NCBI RefSeq assembly: GCF_001638985.1
Contig: NW_017265134.1
Coordinates: 620,001-684,000, forward strand
Direction: 5' to 3'
Length of the DNA: 64,000 bases
DNA from: Phycomyces blakesleeanus NRRL 1555(-)
Lineage: Eukaryota; Mucoromycota; Mucoromycetes; Mucorales; Phycomycetaceae
Shown: piece after piece, positions 30,781-42,093 of the stretch
Layout of the letters: each line of letters opens with the position of its first letter
Position numbering within the stretch: position 1 is the first letter of the stretch
Notes under the pieces: model-generated
Database searches by the model: none
The model's input: the letters and a program-made list of their open reading frames with translations, nothing else
Told to the model about the DNA's origin: nothing
Translations under genes and position numbers: made by a program

Positions 30781-33575
30781 ATGGGAACGCATTCCACTCA
30801 GTCTACTCGTTCCAAGGCAGCTTTTTACGGAATCTGCTGTACATTTGTACTTGTCATCTTTACCGCCGTCCTTCAATTTATCTATGGTAGGGCCCTAGAC
30901 AAACCACAATAATTAAATGAGTAAATAAGTAGATAAAACAATGTCGAAGAATAAAGAAAGAGAGAAAAAAAAGTGTGCTTGACATCTTGAGTAGAACCAA
31001 ACGATCGCAGTCGCTGCAGTGGCATGCTCAATGATGGCTGGTGGTTGGATGATGCCTACAAAGTATGGCAGCCGTCAGGATGTATGATGCACAACTTTCA
31101 GACATCAGAAATCTCTAGTTGTCTTGGTCACTCTAAACTACTCTACATTGGTGACTCTGTCGTTCGCCAACAATTCTATGCTACGGCCACATTGATCCGA
31201 GAAAACACAACAAGCATAGCCCCAGGACACACTGATGTTCGATTTGACTTTACCCCAGAAAACCTCTCGGTCGAGTTCTGGTGGGACCCTTATCTTAATT
31301 CTACCCGGACAGTCGAGTTGCTCGAATCAAGATCAACAGCTTCTCGTCCTAGTCTTCTCGTTGTTGGAACTGGTTTGTGGCACATGCGACATCTCGAGGA
31401 TGATTACTATGTCGAGTGGAGAAATTCTGTCAATCGTGTATTTGATGCTGTCCAGGGTAACAAAAATAAGAATAACAAAATTGCCGATGCGGTCGTGATG
31501 GCTCCAGTCGAATTACCTTTTTTCGACCAACTTTCTAAAGATCGACATGACACCATAACTTTACCTAAGGTCGAGGTTATGAATGGATATCTCAAGGATA
31601 GACAAAGTGAACTCGAATTGACCACATCATTTGCTATACCTTTTGCTTGGAACAAGATATCAGTAGGGATGAACAATGCGACAAAGGACGGGTTGCATTT
31701 TTATCCCTCCGTGACTCAGGCACAAATCCAGCTTGGCTTGAACTACAGGTGTAATGATCAATTACCAAAGACCTTTCCGATGAGCAACACATGCTGTTTC
31801 CGTTATCCAACCCCCAGGTGGTATCAGACCATATTCTTCTTCTTATTCTTGGTATGGATACCTTTTGGCATGTACCTTGCCGGTTCAGGTAAAACTTGAT
31901 GGAATAAAAGAGAATAATAATAATATTATTATTAGTATTATTTACTTATTTATATATCTATATATCTATACTTGTGTGTGTGTGTATACTTTTATCTATA
32001 GGATACATGAAAAGCGTGACCCAGTGCTTGTTTCCTTCAGAGTCTGTGCTGAAAGCACTGTTTTTGTTTGGTCTGTGCGTGATTTACATGTTTTTCGGCG
32101 ACCGGACTCACCTCTTTGGCAAGATACACAAACACTTTGATCCGGCCATGTTTGGTGGACTTCTGGTTGCTGTATTGGTTGGGGGTCTGGTGTCCTTGAA
32201 ATCAACAAACGAAGGTGACCTAGGATTCTTGAACAGAGACCAGACCGATGAGTGGAAGGGGTGGATGCAGGTCATCATTCTAGTGTACCATTTCACAGGC
32301 GCTTCTAGTGTTTCGGGGATCTACAATGCAGTCCGAGTACTTGTGGCGGGCTACCTTTTCCAAACTGGCTATGGCCACTTCTTCTTCTTTTACAAAAAAG
32401 GGGATTACGGATTGGGCCGAATTCTCAATGTTGTGGTCCGACTGAATATGTTGACGTTTGTGTTGCAGTATTTGATGGACACAGACTATCTGAGCTACTA
32501 CTTTACGCCTTTGGTTTCGTTTTGGTTCTTTGTAATCTGGATTACGATGTATATACACAACAAGGCTAACCGGATAGTCTGGTTCCTTTTGCTGAAGATT
32601 GTGATTGCGTCGATGGTGACGACGACCTTGATCCATTACCCTGGGATCCTGGAGACTATCTTTGAATGGCTCAAGCTTGGATTCAATATTGACTGGGATG
32701 CTGTAGAGTGGCGGTTCCGGCTGAGATTGGACGCGTGGATTGTGTATGTGGGTATGCTGAGTGCATTTGCTTACATAAAGTGTATGGAGTACAAACTTCA
32801 TGAGTCTGGAGTGTGGCCTATGGTAAAGAAGACCTGTATTGGATTGTCTTGCGTAGGGATGACCTGGTATTTTTGGTTTGAACTTTCGCAGGATACCAAG
32901 GTGGTCTATAATAATTCGCACCCTTACATTTCATGGGTGCCGATTCTAGCCTTTGTCGTTCTTCGGAACGCAACCGCAAAACTTCGAAATACGAGTTCTC
33001 GATTTTACTGTTTTATCGGCAAGATTTCACTGGAGACGTTTATTGGACAGTTCCACATGTGGTTGGCAGGCGACACACGGGGGTTATTAGTTGTACTTGC
33101 CCGCCCAGAGTGGGCCCGTGGACTGGGCTGGTGGCTTAACTTGGGAATATCGACAATACTGTTTCTTTCTGTATCTTATTACCTTGGTCAGGCTACTACC
33201 GAACTTACGAAGTGGATCTGTTCCGGTGTTAACAAAGCTTCCCAGTCTGTGGGTGCCCCTCGATATTATGAAACCAATGCTACTTCTGCTACCTCTGCTG
33301 CGGCTGCGGCTATTGGTGGAGGTAATGGTGGTGGGAACGAATACCAATCAATTCCGCTTCTTCCGGCCACCACCCAAACATTAGATACATCTGTTCACAC
33401 GGAAACTTCGGCTGAAAGTCCATCTGTATCAGCACGGGGATCTATTGATGAAGAACTTGGGTCGCCTGTTAAAAGACCTTCTTGGACAGAGCGCATAGGA
33501 TGGTTTTGGGGGGACGTTCGCGTCAAATGTGTTGCTTTCTTACTCTGTTTAGGAATTGTCAATAGACTGTGTTAG
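30781..33575 (+). CDS. CAS1-like polysaccharide O-acetyltransferase (857 aa)
   Basis: Cas1 proteins O-acetylate glycans in the Golgi (capsule in Cryptococcus, sialic acid by animal CASD1). Exons: 30781-30886, 30995-31888, 32002-33575. An N-terminal membrane anchor (about 12-34) leads into a lumenal SGNH/PC-esterase domain with the nucleophile motif LYIGDSVVRQQ (Ser near 89) and the Asp/His motif DGLHF (about 267). A second anchor follows (about 315-335). The rest is the multi-pass Cas1 membrane domain, with FGKIHKHFDPAMFGGL, GWMQVIILVYHFTGASSV, FGYxHFFFFYKKGDYG-like and SLETFIGQFHMWLAGDTRG segments. The tail is A/S/G-rich and hydrophilic, followed by one more hydrophobic stretch. The domain set is complete. 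The acceptor glycan is unknown. Confidence 0.93.
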
Positions 33576-36263
33576 TGATGTATTATTATTCTTTTTCTTC
33601 TAATGTTTTGTTTTTTTAGTCTTTCTTTATTTCTTTGTTAATTCACTCCAAAGAAGAATTCTTTTTAGAAAATGTATTCTCTTTAACTTCTTTTCTCTGT
33701 CTCTCTCTTTATCTATATATATATATATATTGGTATTAATGTGTCTTTATGTACATGTGTATTTCTGTGCGTGTAATTTAGTATATTATATTATAGTATC
33801 CTGTACTGTAATGTACTGAACTGAACTGAACTGTATTGTATTGTGTGTCTGGGTGTGTCTGGGTGTATCTGGGTGTCTGTGCGGGTAATTGATCTGATGA
33901 GGAAATAAAAGCTCAAGTTGACTGAGAACTATAGTAAGAAGAATACCGATGACCGCTCAAGTGACTCTATTGAATGTATATACGAACGAAAGATGGGGGA
34001 GGGCTTCGGTTTGTATATCAAATGTATTCTTTGTTATGGTCTTTGTGATCAGGTGAAAAAATAAAGTCGCAAAAAGCAAAGCATAAAGCAAGGCAAAAGT
34101 CGCCAGTTTAAAAACAATCGATTTTGGTGAACCATTGCTATATCCAAAGAAAACAACAACAACAACAAATCCTGTGCCTTGATTCTATATATAAAGAAAA
34201 TGAAATTATACACATTATAAACCTTATTATTACTAGTATTATAAATATATTATATTATTTTGCTTGTCACTTGTAGCTAGGTAACAAACACAATCTTCTC
34301 TGTGTTTTATTTATCTTTTGAGTGTCTTGTAAAACAAAAAATATTGAATCAGATATTAAAATTCTTTTAACCCAATAAATACATCTAGCTGCAGGCGGAA
34401 AGGCGTACTGAGGATATTGATATATTATATTACTGGATAAAGCGACGCCACACAATTTTACGTTAATAACAGAAGAACTAAGTTTATTCTTTATTTCACA
34501 AAAAGGATAATAATTAAGAAATATATAAATACAATTGATGCTCCTGTAAGATAATTAGGTATCAATTTGACTTTCATACACTCAAGGCATTTTTAAGGAT
34601 TAAATCCTTTTTACAAGAAAGCTCGGAAAGATTAGTTGTATTTTAGGAGAGCAAGAAAAATGCCTAATGGTTCATTTTAAGATTTGTTTGAACTAACAGA
34701 AAATAAGATCAATGCAAGTCTTTAAACACCTTAAAGTTGCTTGTAACAGCTTAAAAACTCATGCTAAAATATTGGACCACTGAGAGAAGAATAGCAAGCT
34801 TGTCAAGTCAACCTTGGGAAATATACTTGGTCATAGTGATAATATATATATATATATATATTGCCCCTTTCTTCCTAGCGTATATAAATGATATTTTAAC
34901 AAAGTAAAATAAATATGTTTTTTTTTCAACCATTCTCTTTACTAGATATATAGGTAAAGTTACTATAGCAACACCTTTTAATTTTATTTTGTGAAAAATT
35001 GCTAATTATATTTTAGATATTCTTTGCGTGCTATACATATATTTCTTCTTTACTACTACTTCTACTGATTAAGTTGGAACATTGACTGTTACAACTAGTG
35101 CTACACAAGGTTGGTTTTCTAAATGCACAATATGTATATTTATTTAAAGTGTTGTATATATAGATATTTATATTTACATTTATATTAACCTGTGGTGGTG
35201 AAGTTACCTGTAAGCACGGACATTCAATCGTCTGAAATACAAAAATACTAAGATCCTTTATCTTCTATCCCAACGATACAATTTACAGCCTTTTTTTTTT
35301 AATTAAAAAAAAAGAAGACGAAGAAGACGAAAAAAAATGATGTGAAAACAGTTATAAGATGACGAGAAAACACACATACAAACAAACTGAAACCAAAGGT
35401 ACTAAAATTATGTTATACCACATTATTCTATAAAATATACTATGTGCTGTATAAATATACGTATGTAGTATTGGTAATCGTCATATTACTACATGGTTTT
35501 AGTATCATCGTTTGGTTAACACATTAGATCGATTGTAGCGTGTGCATGTAGTGTGGTAGAGAAAAGAATAAAACAAATAAAGACGCCAGAATTACTAACC
35601 ATCTTCAAGAACCTATCCGAGTTGTCTGATTTGTTTTTTTTTAAAGCTTTTTTTTGAATTTCTTTTGGGTGACCATCATTCGTCAGTCAGTCTGTTTGTC
35701 AGAGAAAGAGAGAGGCATTAAAATAATGCTTCAAGACAGCTGTGTTGTACGTTTGGAATATGCCATATATAGAAAATGAAGCATGTCAAATGTCAAAAAA
35801 GGTTCTCACATGTGGAACGAGAGGTTGGTAGATGAGCAGATCCGGATAACGTGCCGTAAAATAATCAAGAAAGAAAGGAAAAAACTACTTATGATGATAA
35901 TAATGATATGGTAAGAGGCAAAATAGTTAAGAAGATATGTACCATGTAGGAATGATAGTTTCCGACAAAGAAGTAAAGAGACCAAAGGCACTGTTAGCTC
36001 GCTTTTTGAGTTCCTTCCTTTCTTCTTTCTCCTCTTCTTCCTCTTCATATTCTTTCTGTTTGCTCGATTTCCTCTAAATTTACTGTATGCTGTCTCTATC
36101 ACTTTTACATATCTGATTTAATTCGTCTATTTATTTATTCCTTTACTTGTCAAAAAGGATCAGAAGGCCAGAAACCAAAAACAAAAAGAAGAAAAGAAGA
36201 AGAAGCAAATAACAAAATAAAAACAAAAATAAAAACAAAAACAACAGGAATAATAATTATATC
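33576..36263. other. gene desert after the CAS1-like gene
   Basis: These 2.7 kb are AT-rich. They hold a TGTCTGGG repeat (about 33845-33880), TA runs (33714-33730 and 34843-34860) and a T-run/A-run block at about 35292-35313. Reading frames are short and without domains. A purine-rich tract (about 36160-36245) precedes the next ATG and may be its leader. I see no gene. Confidence 0.5.
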
Positions 36264-37521
36264 ATGATTTGCAAGCTATCAATAGGCCCATTTTTTACTA
36301 CGACTGTCTACCTTTACTTGCGTGATCTTGTCAACCTCAAGTTCAAGTCGCGCCCGACTCCACCATCAGGTCTCCACGCTTCCGGGTGTGTGGCGAAACC
36401 GCCAGCTGTTTGGTTTGGTTTGGTTTGGTCTGGTCTGGTCTGGTCTGGTCTGGTTTGGATTCGGATTCGGATTCAGATACTAGTGCTGGGCTGATCACAG
36501 ACAATGTTATCCAGAACCTAGTACACAAGATTTCTCGGGACTACAATGCTGTCCGGGAATTTCGGCTTGATTATCGTCTGCCCCTGTCGACCAAGATCAA
36601 GACGAAGAGCCTGCTGCTAGCCCTTCAGTTAAACTTGAATACTTCGTCTATCACTTTGGTTTCAAACCTACTCGATGTACAGCTGGCCAATCTGTGCACC
36701 AACCTCGAAGATTATCTCTTTTCACTTTTTTATTCCAACTTGCTCAGCGACAGACAGACAGCTCTACGTATCCCGTTCACAATCGAGGATTATGTGTGTG
36801 ACGCACGCACCAACATGGCGTACATTGAGGATGTAGTGGTACGTATCGGACCGTCTGGCCGTTTCCATCCTCAAAATGACTAGGTAGGATTCTTTGGGCG
36901 CTTTTTTTTTCTTGCTTAGTGCTCTGGACGACCCCCTTTCTTCCGTCCGAGCAATTTGAGTCGTTTAATGTCCAAAAAACATTGTTTGTGGTAAATAATG
37001 CTACAGTTAATGAGGATAGACAGTATACCGGTAGAAATTATACAGACTATGTCGACGTAGGTTAAAGTAAAGTTGTAAACCCAAACGACGATCGATTGGG
37101 TTGATTATAGGGCTTGAATGGATTCCTCTTTAACAAACAATCTGGCTACCAAAAGCGCAATTATGATCGAGGAGGATCGTCGGAGATGATGGGGTACTAC
37201 TGTACGACTAAACATACAAAGCTTAAGCAGACCAGTCTTGAAACACCCATCAGATATACCGCCACAAAGACATTTTGTGAGAATAAGAATAATACCAATA
37301 TTAAGAATAAGAATAAAAATACGAATACAAATACGGATACAAGTATGAATAAGAATAAGAATAAGAATAAGAACATGAATATGAATAAGAAGAAGGCCCA
37401 TAGTTACAGTCCTGCCCATCGCCACCGCACCCTTGAAAAGGTCACAACATCTATTCCGAAACAGACCGGGGTCTATCCGGTACAGCCCATTTTACGAGTA
37501 ATGTGCTTCTGGCCAGCTTAA
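36264..37521 (+). CDS. uncharacterised protein (292 aa, 3 exons)
   Basis: I do not recognise this gene. A spliced model keeps one frame: 36264-36369, 36477-36838, 37111-37521. The donors are AG|GTCTCC and GTG|GTACGTAT, the acceptors ATTCAG and TTATAG, and the total is 879 bases. Residues about 36-155 look like a normal folded, mostly helical protein (SAGLITDNVIQNLVHKIS, LSTKIKTKSLLLALQLNL, LVSNLLDVQLANLCTNLEDY). The second half is basic. It has an N/K repeat (about 210-245) made by an AAGAAT-type satellite, which could instead be an intron starting at the GTGAGAATA donor. Intron 1 contains a GGTCT minisatellite. It may be a young or fast-evolving gene. Confidence 0.45.
36411..36463. repeat. 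GGTTT/GGTCT pentamer minisatellite
   Basis: About ten tandem copies of TGGTT or TGGTC run into a GGATTC hexamer repeat ending at about 36474. In the favoured gene model the array lies inside intron 1 (36370-36476). Translated it would give the unlikely WSGLVWSGLVW. Confidence 0.85.
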
Positions 37522-38176
37522 CGAGCAATACAAAGCAGCTCTAGTGATACTTGTATAGATGTCCAGTAATTACAAAGACCAGGAGCTGTGTCTCATTAGA
37601 GTAATGATTTCGTATGATAGTTATTAATAGCTATTATTAATTATTATTCATTATTGTTATTAGACTAAAAAATTATGATAATTCATATTTAATATTTAAT
37701 ATTAATAATTTAAAGTACTTTCCTTTTTTTATGCCCTGAATTTTGTCTTTTTTGTTTTTGTTTATTATTATTATAATATTTTATGGCTCTATTTCAACTT
37801 TCTCAGAAACTCTAGTGCAACGCACGAGCTTTCTGTAGCTTATCATGTATCAGCTAAAACGCCCAATCTATGCCTTTCTCTTTCATCTTCTCTGTATCAA
37901 TAAAAACGAAATTAGTATGGGATAATGAAATAAAGAGATATATAGATATATAGATATATAGATAAATAAAGAAGGAGAGTGGGATCCACTGAGTATTTTC
38001 TGTGCACTTTTTCTTGCAACTAATTGAAAATAATAAGAATCAAAGAGTAAGGATAATAATGATATATATATATTTTCTTGTTTCAATATTTACCTCATTA
38101 TTTACATAATATTATCAGTATTAGCATTAGTGTTTTACGCCAAATAATAAGAGTATTAGGATATAAACCAAGGCTA

Positions 38177-38211
<35 letters not shown>

Positions 38212-38400
38212 TACTTATTTTCACTCGCCCTTTTCTTTGTCTGTCTTTATTTGTCATTTGTCAAGAGATACAAAGTTAATATTTTTGGGTTTTATTTGAT
38301 TTGATTTGATTTGATTTGATTCGACTTGATTTGTTTTTTTTTTTGGAGGGGAGGAGTAGGAGGGAAAGGGAATAAATGCGCTCAGGACAGGATTTTTTAA
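37522..38400. other. AT-rich spacer left of the long-TIR transposon
   Basis: This has ATT/TTA runs (about 37625-37710 and 38180-38210), an ATAGATAT run (about 37940-37965) and a TTTGA pentamer array (about 38290-38335). No gene is seen. Confidence 0.5.
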
Positions 38401-38402
38401 TA

Positions 38403-38860
38403 CAGTGTTTTGACTTGGTTTTCCGACCTTTTAAAAAAAATTGGACGTTTTCTCTCTCTCTTTTTTTTTTTTTTTTTTTTTTTTTTTACCTTTCAGATTT
38501 TAATTTCAGACTGTTTCCAAAAACAGCTTGGAAATTATTTTACTTTTTTTGGAAGGTTTATTGTTTAAACACAGACGGGTTTCTTACTATATTAGGACGC
38601 GCCCTACATACAGTCATTACGGGTTCAATTAGCGCTTTCTCAGAAGTAAGGACAATGTCTCAATGATGATGGTAACTTTGAGTGTAAAAGACAAAAACAG
38701 ATGGTACTATGAATAAAACTATCGTGATATTAGCTATTATTTTATTACATTTGGCTGTTTTGGTAGAGAATTTTCAATAGATTTTACAAAATTTTGAGTA
38801 TATAACTTTGTAAATCAGCAAGTAAAATATTATTAGAAGCTTAATACATTATATATATTA
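38403..38860 (+). repeat. left terminal inverted repeat of the 1.6 kb element
   Basis: Pairs with 39577-40012. The outer 16 bases are identical, and inner blocks stay clearly alignable apart from length changes in poly-T runs. Confidence 0.85.
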
Positions 38861-39071
38861 AATGTATCTCTATGATGAAAACCCTTGCGCTACAACTTAC
38901 GAAGCTATTAAAAGCTTAACACAAGCGTCCAAAGAATTTTAGTCCTAAAACTTCAAGTGAATTAAAACTATAATAACATACTGAGAAACATGAAAAAGTT
39001 TTGCACGACTTTAGTAGCAATATGAGTGGATGTCTAATACAAAGCACCAGACATGGATCATATGTCAAATA

Positions 39072-39560
39072 TGCATTTTTTGTATAAGATGCTGTTTTTA
39101 TATCAGCATGAGACCAGGATATGAAAGAGCTTTGAAAGCTAAGCGTACAATAGCTAAGACACTATCAAAAAGAGGTAAATTCCTTTGAATTTTATGAGCA
39201 GCTTTAGCTATAGGTGTCATCAATGCTAAAATAAAAACCAAACACCAGCTAAAATTTATAAGAGCCACTGTTTCTGGTAGAAAACTAAAGCATTCACCAC
39301 CTGGTACTTTTGGTACAGCTAGCGACGCTTTTCTTAATTTAATTAAGCCAACAATTAAGACTAGATAAAGAACCAAGATGTGCAAATAGCTATATTGTTA
39401 CGGATAATATCGACATTCATTACAGTGGTCAAAGTTTGCGAATGTTACAGATAGAGGCTACAGATCTATGCCCTTTCCTTTATATTCCCGAGAATTAGAC
39501 CCAATCAAACAGTTTTGAGTTGGTATCAAGTACAAGGTCAAGCGATCAAAGTTTTAATCC
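39072..39560 (+). pseudogene. Tc1/mariner transposase fragments inside the long-TIR element
   Basis: Plus-strand reading gives CIFCIRCCFYISMRPGYERALKAKR, where related proteins have an F-x-D-E-x-G-F block: the first catalytic Asp is gone (residues shown in two halves, CIFCIRCCFYIS and MRPGYERALKAKR). Next come IGVINAKIKTKHQLKFIRA and a KHSPPGTFGTAS block. At about 39397 TDNIDIHYSG gives the DNxxxH block with the second Asp, then a frameshift into RELDPIKQF (usual P-x-x-N-P-I-E-x-x-W). Stops and frameshifts show it is dead. The central region is too short for a whole Tc1 transposase gene. Confidence 0.7.
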
Positions 39561-39576
39561 ACTGAAGATATTTATA

Positions 39577-40012
39577 TATATATATATATAATGTATTAAG
39601 CTTCTAATAATATTCCACTTGCTGATTTACAAAGTTATATACTCAAAATTCTGTGAAAGCTATTTTTTTAAAAAAAAAAACTAGATAAATAGCCAAATTT
39701 AATAAAATAATAATAATAAAAATAGTTGATATTATGATAGTTTTTATTCATAGCTGTCTTTTGCCTTGTAATATATTATTGTTCTGACTTCTGAGCAAGC
39801 GCTAATTGAACCTACAATGACTGTATGTAGGATTTCAACCAAATATAGTAAATAATACGTCTGGGATTAAAATATTTTCTTTCCAAAACAAGTAGCCTAT
39901 TTATTCACTGTTTTTTAAAACTGTCTGAAATTAAAATCTGAAAGGTCAAAAAAAAAAAGAGAGAACGTCCAATTTTTTTTTGTAAAGGTCGGAAAGCCAA
40001 GTCAAAACACTG
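39577..40012 (-). repeat. right terminal inverted repeat of the 1.6 kb element
   Basis: Reverse-complement partner of 38403-38860; see the element entry. It includes a T-run/A-run block at 39663-39680 that has no exact counterpart on the left. Confidence 0.85.
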
Positions 40013-40014
40013 TA

Positions 40015-40796
40015 TATATTTTTTTTCCCAAAGGCGCATTCGGTGATTGAAATTACTCTAAATATGAATATAATTAGTGGAGCAATCACAGGAAAAGAAG
40101 AAGAATAAGGAAGAATAAGAAACCAAAATGAAAAAAAAGTAAGATAAAATAAAATAAGAAAGCGAGAAATTGAGGTAGAGAAAGTTGTAAAAAAAAGCGT
40201 AAAAAAGTGAAAAGATGAGAAAAGTGAAATATGATAGAAAAACAAAAAAAAAAAGAAAAGAAAAAAAAAAAGTTTATTCCTGCCTATGAGAGGCACGGGG
40301 TGAAGGTTATTTTGTTATTTTGGCTTGATGTTTGTGTGCCTCACTGTGAAGGCTCTTTGACATGGTCTAGATGAACAGTACATCTTTAATAGGAAGAGGT
40401 TTTTTATGTTAGAATGAAATAAGAAAAAAAAGTTTAAAAAATAGTGGGCAAATTTCTATTTGGTCTATATGTCCTATGTGCTACCGCGTGTTTTCGGTCA
40501 TTGGGAATTACTCGCTGTATTTATTATTATTATTAGTATTATTTTTGGCGTTTTTTTTTTAATAAATAAATAAATAACTAAATAAAAAGAAACAGAGTAA
40601 TGGATGTGTGCTGTATATTTGCTGTGTATTTACTATATACGGTGTACTATGTGCTATGTACCGTGTAGTGTGTGTGTAGTGTGTGTGCACATAAGTGATA
40701 TTTTATGATTTATATGTCAAATTCGGTGCTCCACCTTAGTAGGTGAGTGTTAGAAGCATAATTTATTTTTTTTGCAAAACTATACCTATTTTATTC

Positions 40797-40827
<31 letters not shown>

Positions 40828-41116
40828 TGCATTTATCTTCATTTTGCCTTACCCTGTTTTCGCCTTCGCCTTGATTTTCTTCATCCCTCCCCCCGTTTCC
40901 ACTCCTTTCTCCCTTTCTCCCTTTCTCCCTCTCCTTCCCTCCCCCCTTTTTTTTTGTTTCTAAAAACAAATCATACACACACACACTAGACACACTAGAC
41001 AGGCACACATTTAAATTTGCATTTATATATATATATACACTGACGGACTGACGGACAATCTACACACTTCTCTTTCTGTATTCTCTACAACTTTCATTTC
41101 TTTGAATAAGTTCACG
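40015..41116. promoter_or_regulatory. spacer and promoter of the zinc-knuckle gene
   Basis: AT-rich sequence holds an ATTT tetramer array (about 40795-40828) and a CT-rich tract (about 40865-40950). A TATATA run at 41021-41036 lies about 80-95 bases before the ATG at 41117. The following leader is CT-rich. This is the strongest core-promoter layout in the right-hand desert. No other gene is seen. Confidence 0.5.
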
Positions 41117-41359
41117 ATGCTTGCACAAATCCAGCCTAGCGTTCAAATCTCTGGCCTTCCAACACCTGCACCAAGTCCCTCTCTTGGGACAACCTTCTAC
41201 ATCAAACCACTCAATCTACAAGGTGGTCAATGGTAATTATATAATTATATAAATATTTAATCTTTTATTCATTTAATATTAACATCAACCATTTATTATA
41301 ACAGTACTTGGTGTGGAAAATATGGTCACAAAAGAAGGGGCTGTTCTTTCTTAAAGTAA
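41117..41359 (+). CDS. 56-residue CCHC zinc-knuckle protein
   Basis: Two exons, 41117-41232 and 41305-41359, with a canonical 72-base intron (GTAATT to ATAACAG). Exon 1 alone would stop two codons later. Splicing instead creates CTWCGKYGHKRRGC (residues 39-52). This is a perfect C-x2-C-x4-H-x4-C zinc knuckle with both family glycines (after the second Cys and before the His). The first Cys codon is formed across the splice junction. Zinc knuckles bind single-stranded RNA or DNA, as in retroviral nucleocapsids and CNBP. The N-terminus is P/S-rich (LPTPAPSPSLGTTFY), and the end is SFLK. A TATA run and CT-rich leader precede it. There is no sign of a gag gene around it. The function is unknown. 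Confidence 0.65.
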
Positions 41360-42062
41360 AAAAGAAACAAAAAAAAACACCAACACCAACATCAACCACG
41401 TCCTGCAAAACTCAACTATTGAAAACAAAACTTTCTTTGATCACCAATCTCGAATACCACGAACAACAACTACAACAACTACAACTACAACAGTCTACTT
41501 AACCATTTCCTATTCGGACATCAACTATTTCTATATATGTATCTTCTTACATGTCACCCTGCCCATCCTTTCAACCAAGCCCAATACCAGAAAAAATCTT
41601 ACAGCACCACTATCACCATCGCAACGAACAAATTTAATCCTCCGCCCATTCCCGTCAACACTTCTTTAACATCTTCCTCTTCCTTCGTTCCTTCTTGTTC
41701 CATTAACCCAAATTTCCTGCAATATTTTCTTTTCTCATATATTTCTATGTAACAAAACCAAAAATCCAAACCTACAATTTCTGTACATAACTTTCTCCCC
41801 CATACAACCTTCTTTGACTATTATTTTTTCTTTCTTTTATTCTTATTCTTACCTTGATCAATGTTTTTCATGCCAAATATTTTATTTCTTTTTCTGTTTT
41901 CTTTTATTTATTCTCCTTGTTATTTTGTCTTCTAATCTGTACAGTTGAAAGAAACATTTGATGTTGCCATTTATGCTATAATCCCCTTCTCCCCCTTCTT
42001 CTCCCTCCAAAAAAAAACAATAATAATAATAATATTACATTCATTATTATTATTATTATTAC

Positions 42063-42093
<31 letters not shown>

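Larger units (their letters stand above)
38403..40012. mobile_element. Tc1/mariner-like element relic with about 450-base inverted repeats
   Basis: The left end (from 38403, CAGTGTTTTGACTTGG) returns as its reverse complement at 39997-40012 (CCAAGTCAAAACACTG). TA flanks both ends (38401-38402 and 40013-40014). The match continues inward with only scattered changes. Paired blocks include AATTTCAGAC, CCTACATACAGTCATT, GGTTCAATTAGCGCTT, TTTTGAGTATATAACTTTG and TATTAGAAGCTTAATACAT. The inverted repeats thus span about 38403-38860 and 39577-40012. The total length is 1610 bases. The central 715 bases contain transposase fragments on the plus strand, so the element is non-autonomous now. Confidence 0.85.

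Noticed and set aside
31996..32921. Long minus-strand open frames opposite the CAS1-like gene
   Set aside because: The plus strand codes a full Cas1 membrane domain; the antisense frames are shadows with no domain.
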